Shown piece by piece: positions 24,854 through 33,243 of a stretch of DNA of 64,000 nt; within the stretch, counting starts at the first letter, position 1; each line of letters begins with the position of its first letter. Below the pieces are notes generated by a model that worked only from the letters and a program-made list of their open reading frames with translations, was not told the origin of the DNA and did no database searches. A program made the position numbers and the translations under genes. Source of the DNA: Bacteroidota bacterium (lineage in GTDB: Bacteria > Bacteroidota > Bacteroidia > Chitinophagales > Saprospiraceae); contig CAUJEY010000233.1 of NCBI GenBank assembly GCA_963169325.1, positions 20,747-84,746 of the forward strand, written 5' to 3'.

Positions 24854-25828
24854 ATGGTACAAATAGCCAACCCGATCTACGACGTCGTTTTTAAGTATAT
24901 GATGAACGACGAAAAAGTAGCGAAACTGCTGCTCTCCGCCATCATCGGCAAAGAGGTGCTTTCGCTGGAATTTCGGCCCACCGAACACCATTTCCCCATC
25001 GGAGAACAGCTCACCGTGCTCCGCATGGATTTCAGCGCCCGCATTCTCGACGAAGACGGCAACCAGAAACTCATCATTCTTGAATTGCAAAAAGCCAAAT
25101 TAGCCACCGATATCATGCGCTTCCGCCGCTACTTAGGCGAACAGTACGGAAGCAAAGAAAACATGGTGCATGAACCGGCGCCCGAATACCCCTACCGGCG
25201 CGCGCTGCCCATCCTCAGCATTTACTTCCTGGGACATACGCTCGACCACGTAAAAGCACCTGTAGTGCGCGTAAACCGCGTGTACTCGGATGCCGCCACC
25301 GGAGAACAAATTCTTGAAAAAGAGGAATTTATCGAAAGCCTCACCCACGACAGTATCATTATTCAAATTCCATATCTCAAAGGCAGGCGCCGAACCGATC
25401 TGGAACAACTGCTCGCCCTCTTCGACCAGTCCGGCGCTACGGACGACCCCCATTTCCTGACCGTAAATGAAGACGATCTGCCCGAACGCTACCGGCCGCT
25501 GCTGCGCAGACTGCAAAAAGGCGTGGCCGATCCGACAGTACGGCAAACGATGGAAGCAGAAGATGAAATAATCGAAGAAATTAAAGATTATCAGCGGTTG
25601 ATCTCTGCAAAAGAAGCCTTCATTGTGGAAAAGGAAAAAGCCATAGAAGAGAAGGAAAAAACTATCGAAGAGAAGGAAAAAACTATTTGGGAAAATCGCC
25701 GACAATTAGGGAATGCCATACTCGATTTATCTGCTGCGGGTATGAGCATAGAAAAACTGGCTGCCGTTTTCCGGCTGAGTGAGGCAGAAATAGAAGCATT
25801 GCTAAACACTGCAAAAAGCGGTAGTTAA
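24854..25828 (+). CDS. PD-(D/E)XK nuclease family protein (Rpn/transposase-associated), copy B
   Basis: This 324-residue near-identical paralogue of copy A at 3.1 kb has the same D...ExQ nuclease core (DEDGNQKLIILELQ). Only scattered substitutions are seen through about residue 265, then three EKEKTIE heptads instead of seven. The end of the protein has diverged in sequence but keeps its plan: SAAGMSIEKLAAVFRLSEAE looks like a small helix-turn-helix. I start at ATG 24854 because protein and DNA homology to copy A begin there; the longer frame begins with TTG at 24806. It is preceded by its own promoter and followed by a palindromic terminator element shared with the convergent helicase gene. 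A role in recombination or transposition is known for the family and not shown here. Confidence 0.85.
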   Translation: MVQIANPIYDVVFKYMMNDEKVAKLLLSAIIGKEVLSLEFRPTEHHFPIGEQLTVLRMDFSARILDEDGNQKLIILELQKAKLATDIMRFRRYLGEQYGSKENMVHEPAPEYPYRRALPILSIYFLGHTLDHVKAPVVRVNRVYSDAATGEQILEKEEFIESLTHDSIIIQIPYLKGRRRTDLEQLLALFDQSGATDDPHFLTVNEDDLPERYRPLLRRLQKGVADPTVRQTMEAEDEIIEEIKDYQRLISAKEAFIVEKEKAIEEKEKTIEEKEKTIWENRRQLGNAILDLSAAGMSIEKLAAVFRLSEAEIEALLNTAKSGS

Positions 25829-25839
25829 CGTGGTAATGG

Positions 25840-25896
25840 TGTGGGGCGAATTTTTAATTCGCCTATAACGCATGCGAATTAAAAATTCACCCCACA
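25840..25896. repeat. Palindromic element, TGTGGGGCGAATTTTTAAT family, copy 2
   Basis: Arms of 23 bases (25840-25862 and 25874-25896) match with one mismatch around an 11-base loop. The arms equal those of the copy at 20393, while the loops differ. It again lies between two convergent genes and reaches the stop codon of the helicase gene. Confidence 0.8.
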
Positions 25897-25899
25897 ACT

Positions 25900-28572
25900 T
25901 TACCGCCCTAACCCCGCCAACAACCCGCCCAACAACTTCACCGCATTTTCCACCACCGCCGCGTTTTCCACCGGAATTTTCAAATACGTCTGGCCCGTTG
26001 TTTCGTCGGTTGCCACGATCGACTGCACCAGTTCCTGCGTCTTTTCGGGACTGCTCAGCGTTTGCGCCAGCCCGGCAAAAAACGACACGCCGGTTTGGAT
26101 CAGTTCCTGCGGGGTAGCGGGTGCTGCGCCGGCGGTTTTCCGCTCGCCGGTAGGGGTAGGGGAGAGGTTGTTACTCTCGCGGGCCGGCGTTTTTTCCGGC
26201 TCAACTGTGGCGCCTGAAATGGTTTCCGGTCCGGAGCTGCGCGATGGACGTGGCGCTGCGGGTGTCGGCTCGGCGGCCACGTCGTCGTCGCCGGCGAATG
26301 TTTCCGGTTCGGCTTTGGGCTTGCGTTCAGGTTCGGGCGCCGAAGGGGTGGGTGGGAGTTCGAAATCTTCACTTTCGGCGTGTTCCGTTGTTGTTTCCGA
26401 GGGTTCGGTTGCAGGAGTCTGCCAGCCTTCTCCCGATAACGATTCCACGTTTTCCATAAATTTTTTGAACTTCGAATCCGAGAGGAAGATCGTGTCGTCG
26501 CCGTCGGGATCGAGCACACCTTGGGCCATGGAGGCTTTGAATTCCAGCACGCCGAGCATGCGGTGTTCGATACTTTCGGCGGAAACCATGTTGATGACCG
26601 TCACGTTTTCGGTTTGGCCCATGCGGTGTATCCGCCCGATACGTTGTTCGAGGATGGCGGGGTTCCAGGGGATATCGAGGTTGATGAGCAGGGAAGCCGA
26701 TTGCAGGTTGAGGCCCACGCCGCCGGCATCGGTGGAAAGGAACACCCGGCAGTTGGAGTCTTCGCGGAAGCGGGTGAGCAGGCCGGCGCGGTCGGCGCTG
26801 GGGATGCCGCCGTGCAGGTAGGCAAAACCGGTGTCGCGGGCTTCGAGTTCCTGTGCCACAAGCCGGGTCATCCGTTCCCACTGACTGAAGATCACGATCT
26901 TCTGTTCGGGGTTGGCCAGCGCCTCTTCAAAGATGCACATCACCTCGTCGATCTTGGTATCGAAGCGGGTTTGCTGGTCGAGGACGAAAGTGCTGTCGGC
27001 CACCATACGCATTTGCGAGAGACAGAGAATGAGCATGCGCCTGTCTGTTTCGTTGAGGAAGTGAAAACGCCTCCACTTGGCCACAAGACGCGCCACAGCG
27101 TCGGCCAGATCGCGGTGGATTTCTTTTTGCTGCTGCGTCATAGGCACGAACAGCACCTTGTCCATCCGTTTCGGCAGGTCTTTGAGTACCTCTTTTTTCA
27201 GGCGCCGGATGAGGCAATCGGAGAGGTTTTCGCCGATTTCTTTCAGGTTTTTATAGCCCATCACCTGTCCGTTGTCTCCCATAATTTGATAGCGGTCGAG
27301 AAAGCGGTACAAGGGGGGCAGTTTGTATTGATCAATGAACTGCGTAACGGCGTACAGGTCTTCCAGTTTGTTTTCCAGCGGAGTGCCGGTGAGCACGAAG
27401 CAATAGGGTGTTCGTACTTTTTTAAGTTGAATAGAGACCTTGGTGCGGAAATTTTTGATCCGTTGGGCCTCGTCGATGATGAGCAGGTCGGCGCTCAGAA
27501 TCTGGAGGTAGTCGGCGTCGTTGGTGACGGTATTGTAACTGGCGATGTAAAAAAACGCCTCCGTCGTTTCGTACTGTTTGATCCGTTTGGTTTGCGGGCC
27601 TTCTACCACGTGTACTGGCGCGCCGGTGAATTTTTCGATTTCCGATTTCCACTGGTATTTCAGGGAGGTAGGGCACACGACCAGCACTTTTTGGATGCCC
27701 AGTTCGCGGCGCAGCAGTTCGGCCGCACCGATTGCCTGGATGGTTTTTCCGAGGCCCATTTCATCGGCCAGCAGGCAGCGGCCCGCATTGGCGGCAAACC
27801 AGACACCGCGTTTCTGGTAAGGGAACAGTTTGACTTTCAGCAGTTTGTTCAAATACGGGCTGTCCGGACCTTTTGGCAGCGATTTTTGTAACAAAGTCTG
27901 CCGGCGGAGGCGTTCGCGTTGTTCTATGATGAGGTCGAAGGCGTCGTCGTAGCATTTGAATTCCGGTTGCAATTTGCGCGCTTCTTCCAACACCGTTTCA
28001 AAAGATTGAAATCCCGGGGCGGAAAGAAAACCCTCCGGATCGAACCATTTCCGGGCCCATTTTTTCAGTTTATTTTCCTGTTCGGCTCCGATGTACAAGC
28101 GAATACGCGGTCCTTGCCGGTAGTCGACATACACGGCCGCATGCGGCGGGCGGAAACCGGCGGACAGCGCTTTTTTTGCGCCGCGTCGTTTACGTACCTG
28201 GTGTAAAACGGCGCTGATGTGTTTGCACAGGCCGAGCCGGTTGGTTTTGAAATCCTGGCAGCTGCAAAAATTACCGGCCTGCGTCAGGGTATTCTCCAGC
28301 GGCAGGCCTTTTTTGGGGATATCCGAACGAATCGCCACGTAGTAGCTGTTGCGCGTGGCGGGGTTCCACACAATGAACTCCGAAAAGACCGGTTCTGCAC
28401 CGGTATTAGTGATATGAAAATCGTTTTCTTCGCCGAATTGTTTGCGCAGACCCAGTTGCCACAAATCGAGATGCATATCCTGCGGGCGACGGTGGTAAGA
28501 AACGCGGACGGGCTTTTTCGGTTTCGCTTTTTTAGCGGCTTTTTTGGCAGATGCGGCGGTTTTTGCCATCAT
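25900..28572 (-). CDS. SWIM zinc-finger SNF2 helicase
   Basis: This 890-residue DNA-dependent ATPase starts with a Lys/Ala-rich tail, followed by a SWIM zinc finger (CSCQDF ... CKH, near residue 104). The two-lobed SNF2 engine shows Walker A DEMGLGKT, DEAQ box DEAQRIKN, TGTPLENK, the C-lobe motif STDAGGVGLNLQSA and the arginine-finger motif RIGRIHRMGQ. After about residue 650 comes a Pro/Glu/Thr-rich low-complexity tail, then a short helical end. Start is ATG 28572 or the adjacent ATG 28569. It is divergent from a larger SWIM-SNF2 gene and shares a 142-nt control region with it, suggesting joint action in DNA repair, transcription recycling (RapA-like) or defence. The biochemical class is certain, the pathway is not. 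Confidence 0.9.
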   Translation of the reverse strand: MMAKTAASAKKAAKKAKPKKPVRVSYHRRPQDMHLDLWQLGLRKQFGEENDFHITNTGAEPVFSEFIVWNPATRNSYYVAIRSDIPKKGLPLENTLTQAGNFCSCQDFKTNRLGLCKHISAVLHQVRKRRGAKKALSAGFRPPHAAVYVDYRQGPRIRLYIGAEQENKLKKWARKWFDPEGFLSAPGFQSFETVLEEARKLQPEFKCYDDAFDLIIEQRERLRRQTLLQKSLPKGPDSPYLNKLLKVKLFPYQKRGVWFAANAGRCLLADEMGLGKTIQAIGAAELLRRELGIQKVLVVCPTSLKYQWKSEIEKFTGAPVHVVEGPQTKRIKQYETTEAFFYIASYNTVTNDADYLQILSADLLIIDEAQRIKNFRTKVSIQLKKVRTPYCFVLTGTPLENKLEDLYAVTQFIDQYKLPPLYRFLDRYQIMGDNGQVMGYKNLKEIGENLSDCLIRRLKKEVLKDLPKRMDKVLFVPMTQQQKEIHRDLADAVARLVAKWRRFHFLNETDRRMLILCLSQMRMVADSTFVLDQQTRFDTKIDEVMCIFEEALANPEQKIVIFSQWERMTRLVAQELEARDTGFAYLHGGIPSADRAGLLTRFREDSNCRVFLSTDAGGVGLNLQSASLLINLDIPWNPAILEQRIGRIHRMGQTENVTVINMVSAESIEHRMLGVLEFKASMAQGVLDPDGDDTIFLSDSKFKKFMENVESLSGEGWQTPATEPSETTTEHAESEDFELPPTPSAPEPERKPKAEPETFAGDDDVAAEPTPAAPRPSRSSGPETISGATVEPEKTPARESNNLSPTPTGERKTAGAAPATPQELIQTGVSFFAGLAQTLSSPEKTQELVQSIVATDETTGQTYLKIPVENAAVVENAVKLLGGLLAGLGR

Positions 28573-28600
28573 GGTACTGCTGTTGATGATTATTTACGAT

Positions 28601-28685
28601 CGGGTAAATGTAATAGCAGAACAGATCAACAAGAATTACAGGAAGGAAAGTAGTTGTTGATTGTTCCCTACCGGGCAAATGTAAT
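28601..28685. promoter_or_regulatory. Direct repeat in divergent SNF2 control region
   Basis: CGGG(T/C)AAATGTAAT occurs at 28601-28614 and 28672-28685, same orientation, 71 bp apart, with one mismatch. On the minus strand the second copy contains TACATTTG (28676-28683), an exact -7 box for the minus-strand helicase, and the first contains TACATTTA. The repeat may be a duplicated promoter or a regulator site. Confidence 0.45.
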
Positions 28686-28688
28686 GCG

Positions 28689-28696
28689 TATTTTTG
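28689..28696 (+). promoter_or_regulatory. -7 promoter box of large SNF2 helicase gene
   Basis: TATTTTTG is an exact TAnnTTTG match ending 17 bases before the ATG at 28714. It overlaps the control region of the divergent helicase, so the two promoters are almost back to back. Confidence 0.5.
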
Positions 28697-28713
28697 CGCC
28701 GCAAAAAACAACC

Positions 28714-31700
28714 ATGTCCAATATAACGCTCCATAACTTCGAACAATATATTCCGGCGGCCATCGTCCAGCGCGGTCGCCAACTCTGGAAACAATGGGGT
28801 GTTCGCAGTTTGATGGAAGAAGTGCCGAATGAATGGAGGGCCACCGTAGAGGGTTCGTCACACGATGACTACCAGGTGTACATCGGGCTGGAAGGCGATA
28901 CCCTGGAGCACTCGGAATGTGCCTGCCCGTACGACCAGGGCATTTGTAAACACCGGGTTGCCGTGTTATTCAAAATCAGGGAAATTCGCGCAACTGCACG
29001 GCCGGCTACCGGAACGACGGTGTACGGCAAACCGAAATCCCGCGCCGAAATACTGGCGCAAGCCCGCGCGGACCGGCTGACCCGGGCAAGAAACATCATC
29101 ACCCTGCATCAGCAGAGCAGAGATACGGCTACCGCGGTTGCCGGCTCACCATTATACACTAACCGGGATACAACAGAACTCTTCGACGAATATGTACGCC
29201 TGGATGAAACGGCAGAACAGATCGTCAAAATCGCCGCGGTGGCCTGGGAGCCGCTCAGCCAAACCAAACTGGCCGAAATATTCAACGCCTGCGGGTTCAA
29301 AAACAAGGGGCTGAGCCTGTATGTCAAAGATATGGCCGTGATCCTGCCCCGGCTACTGTCGGCCGGTTTTTTGAAACCCAGTGGCAGCCAGTACCAATGC
29401 GAGCCGGCTTTTGCGCAGACGCTTTGCGACCGGCAGTTTGCCCGCGATACCGATTTTCAAAAAATAGCGCAGGCCGTCCGCCAACAACTTCCGTTGGGCT
29501 GGCACGCCGGCAGTTCCGATACCGAACGTTTGTTCCGGGAAATGCGCCTGACCCGGTATCTGGACCGCCCCGGCGAGTTTAGCCGTTTTTTTTACGATCT
29601 GATCAATCGGCAGAGCAGCGGCATTACCCAACAAATGCTGATTGATTATTGGCTGCCGCCGGTTTTCGACCTTGAAAAATTAGAAATGTTGCCCCTGGGG
29701 ATAAGGGCATTTTTGCTGTGCGAAAAAATGACCCGGCAAACTTTTTACTTGCTGCCTGCGGATGGTTATTTTTTCTATACCGTGGAAAACCTCGCTGAAT
29801 TGGGCGAAAATTCGGCCCGTTTGGCCGGCCAGTTGCTGTTGCTCCGGGGCGACCGGGCGGGGCTGCTCAAGTGCCTGAAACAGCTCGGCCCGGTGAATGC
29901 CGGTGCATTTGCCGGTTTTCAACACCTGCTCGACGGCGATGCGGCACAAAGTGTCGCGACGTTCCAGCAAACGCTCAAAGAATTGCGCCGCGAAACCCGC
30001 AGTACCACCAATGTTTTGACCAACCTGGGCGGTATTTTCCAGATCATGGCCCAGTTGAAAACGCGGGACGTCGCGTTTTATCCCAAAATAGAAACGCACA
30101 TCACCAAGGTGTTTAAAGACGGCACCGCCTACGTCCAGGTTTACCAGTTGCTGCGCGGAGTGCTGCATTTTTTGCAAAATAATAAAAAACCCGCACTGGC
30201 AATCCTGAGGGCAAACTACGCCGACTCCTTTCCGCTGGTGCATTTTTTCCTGTACCTGTGCCAGTTTTGGGTGGATGAAACCCTCATAGATCACGAAAAA
30301 CTCGGGGTGTATCACGAAGAACTCGTCCGGAATGAATACGCCTGGCTTGCTGCCGAAATGCTTGTCCTGCGCGCTGAACTCGACCCTTCGAATTCGGACC
30401 TGCGTACTGAAAGCGACCGGCAAATGGCCGCACTCCGGATAGAACCTCTTGTCCGGCTGCTGCCCCACGTGGAAGAATGGGAAAATGCACTGAACCTGCT
30501 GCTTGGCATGGCCGCAAAGCCGGGCGCTGCAACGCCCGAAAACGACACCCGTGTTGTGTGGCTTGTCGATTTTGAACAAAAAAGCGTGCAACCGAAAGAA
30601 CAGAGTTTTGGAAAAAAAGGCTGGACTGCCGGACGTACAGTGCCCGATTACCGCCTTCGATCCGCCGATTTGACCGGCATGACTGATCAGGACAAACGGA
30701 TTGCACAGGCGCTCAACTTTGGGTCGTACTATTATTTGGACAAATCTGTTGCCGTATGGAAAGCCCTGGTTGGGCATCCGCTGTTGTTTTTAGCCAAATC
30801 GCCCGATATCGCGGTGCAACTGACGGAAGCCCAGCCCGAATTAATCGTCAAACAGGTGGATGGCGGCTTCCAATTGCAGTTTTCGCACCCTTTTGAGGAG
30901 GAGGGTTTTGTGATCGTAAAAGAAACGCCTACCCGGTACAAATTGCTGACGATCAGTGAGGAACAGGCCCAAATAGCCCGGGCGTTCAATGGGCAGGCGC
31001 TTTTTGTGCCCGAAAAGGGCGCCGACCGCCTGAACGCCGCTATCGCCGGGTTGTCGAAACGGATTCCGGTGCAGTCGGCCTTTGAAGACCAGGATTTGCC
31101 CGTCGTAGCTGCTGACGCCCGCGTGTGCGTACACCTGCTGCCGGTGGGCGATGGATTTCATGTGGAACTCTATGCCAAGCCTTTTACCGATGTGCCGCCC
31201 TACCTGTCACCCGGCGCCGGCGAGCCATCCGTCACTGCATTGGTCGACGGTCAGAAAGTACGCACCACGCGCAGCCTGAAAGCAGAAAAAACAAATCTGG
31301 CCAAACTGAAAAAACAGGTAGAGGTGCTGCAAACCGTCACTCCTCACGACGGCGTGTGGGCACTCGAAAACGCCCAGGAATGTCTCGAACTGCTCACCCA
31401 ACTCCACCCCCTGGCGCAAAACGGTGATATTATACTCGAATGGCCCAAGGGAGAAAAAATGCGCGTCACTGCGGTGGTGGGTTTCGATCAGTTCAAGATG
31501 CGCATCAAGGGTGAACACAACTGGTTCGAGGTGGACGGCGAGTTGCGCGTGGATGAAAACCGGGTGCTGACGATGCAGGAACTGTTGGCCATGAGCGCGT
31601 CGGGAAAACAATTCGTGGAGATCGGTCCCGGCCAGTTTATCGCTCTCACCAATGAATTCCGTCGCCGCCTGCGCCAGATCGACGGCCTGATGGCCTCCCG

Positions 31701-33243
31701 GAAAAACGGTCCCCTGCAATTGCACCCCCTTGCGGCCGGCGCCCTCGATGCGTTTACCAACCTGGTGCAACATGCCGATTTTGATAAAAAATTTCAGGAA
31801 AACCGCGAAAAACTGCGCGCCGCCTTCGAGGTTGAATACCCATTGCCCAAAAAATTCAATGCCGAACTGCGTACTTACCAGCGGGAAGGATTCGAGTGGC
31901 TAAGCCGCTGTGCCGCCGCCGGACTGGGCGCCTGCCTGGCCGACGATATGGGCCTGGGTAAAACCGTGCAGGCCCTGGCATTCCTCACCACCCGTGCCAA
32001 ACTCGGCCCCGCACTCGTAGCCGCCCCGGCCAGCGTATGCCGCAACTGGGTGGCCGAAACCCGAAAATTCGCCCCGGCCCTGCGCCCCATCCTGTTCGGC
32101 GAGGGCGACCGCGCCGCAGTGATTGACCAGGCCGGGAAAGGCGACCTGCTTATCGTTACTTACGACCTGATGACCCGTTCGAGCGAACATTTTATCAAAA
32201 AACAATTCAGTACCGTACTGCTCGACGAGGCGCAGTTTATCAAAAACCGCGCGACCAAACGCAGCGAAACGGCCATGCAACTTCGCGGCGATTTCCGCCT
32301 CATCATGACCGGCACCCCGCTCGAAAACCACCTTGGCGAACTGTGGAACCTGTTTCAGTTTGCCAACCCCGGACTGCTGGGCTCCATCGAACACTTCAAC
32401 GAACGGTTCGCCCTGCCCATCGAAAAATTTCGCGATGAAGACCGCCGCGACCAACTGCGGCGGCTGGTGCAACCTTTTATCCTGCGCCGCCGCAAAGATG
32501 AAGTGCTGCGCGAACTGCCGGCCAAAACCGAAATCACGCTCAGCGTACCCCTCTCGCACGAGGAGCGCGTTTTTTACGAAGCCCTGCGCCGCAACGCGCT
32601 CGAAACCCTGAGCGCCGACAACAACAGCGGCGCCGGCGAAAAACACCTGCGCATACTGGCCGAGATCATGCGCCTGCGCCGCGCCGCCTGCCACCCCAAC
32701 CTGGCCGACGCCAAAGCAGGCTTCAAAACGAGCGCCAAACTCGAACTGTTCGGCGAGGTTGTGGATGAACTGCTGGATAACGGCCACAAAGCGTTGGTGT
32801 TCAGTCAGTTCGTCGGGCACCTGGCGATTTTGGAAGCCTACCTCAAAAAGAAAAATATCCGCTACCAATACCTCGACGGCCAAACGCCGCTGGCCGTACG
32901 CCAACAAAGAATTGAAGCCTTCCAATCGGGCGACGGCGATTTATTCCTCATCAGCCTCCGGGCTGGCGGTACGGGCCTCAACCTCACCGCCGCCGATTAC
33001 GTCATCCACACCGACCCCTGGTGGAACCCCGCCGTGGAAGACCAGGCCACCGACCGCGCGCACCGCATCGGCCAGGAAAAACCGGTAACAGTGTACCGTC
33101 TGGTGGCCGAACAAACGATTGAGGAAAAAATACTGCAATTGCACGCGCACAAACGCGACCTGGCGGATTCGTTGCTCAGCGGCGCGGATGTGAGTGCGAA
33201 ACTAACGGCGGACGATCTTTTGCAATTGATTGCGGAGGGGTAG
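28714..33243 (+). CDS. Large SWIM zinc-finger SNF2 helicase
   Basis: This protein has 1509 residues when started at ATG 28714 (MSNITLHNFEQYI), placed just after an exact -7 box. A SWIM zinc finger (CACPYDQGICKH) lies near residue 70. A long middle section of about 900 residues contains winged-helix-like and unknown regions. The C-terminal 430 residues carry the SNF2 motor with DDMGLGKT, DEAQFIKN, TGTPLENHLGELW, SLRAGGTGLNLTAADYV and DRAHRIGQ. It is a RapA/HepA-like DNA translocase of the long bacterial type, with all ATPase motifs intact. It is divergent from a second SWIM-SNF2 protein. Its last 68 nt overlap the end of the convergent cyclase gene, so no terminator separates them. Confidence 0.9.
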   Translation: MSNITLHNFEQYIPAAIVQRGRQLWKQWGVRSLMEEVPNEWRATVEGSSHDDYQVYIGLEGDTLEHSECACPYDQGICKHRVAVLFKIREIRATARPATGTTVYGKPKSRAEILAQARADRLTRARNIITLHQQSRDTATAVAGSPLYTNRDTTELFDEYVRLDETAEQIVKIAAVAWEPLSQTKLAEIFNACGFKNKGLSLYVKDMAVILPRLLSAGFLKPSGSQYQCEPAFAQTLCDRQFARDTDFQKIAQAVRQQLPLGWHAGSSDTERLFREMRLTRYLDRPGEFSRFFYDLINRQSSGITQQMLIDYWLPPVFDLEKLEMLPLGIRAFLLCEKMTRQTFYLLPADGYFFYTVENLAELGENSARLAGQLLLLRGDRAGLLKCLKQLGPVNAGAFAGFQHLLDGDAAQSVATFQQTLKELRRETRSTTNVLTNLGGIFQIMAQLKTRDVAFYPKIETHITKVFKDGTAYVQVYQLLRGVLHFLQNNKKPALAILRANYADSFPLVHFFLYLCQFWVDETLIDHEKLGVYHEELVRNEYAWLAAEMLVLRAELDPSNSDLRTESDRQMAALRIEPLVRLLPHVEEWENALNLLLGMAAKPGAATPENDTRVVWLVDFEQKSVQPKEQSFGKKGWTAGRTVPDYRLRSADLTGMTDQDKRIAQALNFGSYYYLDKSVAVWKALVGHPLLFLAKSPDIAVQLTEAQPELIVKQVDGGFQLQFSHPFEEEGFVIVKETPTRYKLLTISEEQAQIARAFNGQALFVPEKGADRLNAAIAGLSKRIPVQSAFEDQDLPVVAADARVCVHLLPVGDGFHVELYAKPFTDVPPYLSPGAGEPSVTALVDGQKVRTTRSLKAEKTNLAKLKKQVEVLQTVTPHDGVWALENAQECLELLTQLHPLAQNGDIILEWPKGEKMRVTAVVGFDQFKMRIKGEHNWFEVDGELRVDENRVLTMQELLAMSASGKQFVEIGPGQFIALTNEFRRRLRQIDGLMASRKNGPLQLHPLAAGALDAFTNLVQHADFDKKFQENREKLRAAFEVEYPLPKKFNAELRTYQREGFEWLSRCAAAGLGACLADDMGLGKTVQALAFLTTRAKLGPALVAAPASVCRNWVAETRKFAPALRPILFGEGDRAAVIDQAGKGDLLIVTYDLMTRSSEHFIKKQFSTVLLDEAQFIKNRATKRSETAMQLRGDFRLIMTGTPLENHLGELWNLFQFANPGLLGSIEHFNERFALPIEKFRDEDRRDQLRRLVQPFILRRRKDEVLRELPAKTEITLSVPLSHEERVFYEALRRNALETLSADNNSGAGEKHLRILAEIMRLRRAACHPNLADAKAGFKTSAKLELFGEVVDELLDNGHKALVFSQFVGHLAILEAYLKKKNIRYQYLDGQTPLAVRQQRIEAFQSGDGDLFLISLRAGGTGLNLTAADYVIHTDPWWNPAVEDQATDRAHRIGQEKPVTVYRLVAEQTIEEKILQLHAHKRDLADSLLSGADVSAKLTADDLLQLIAEG

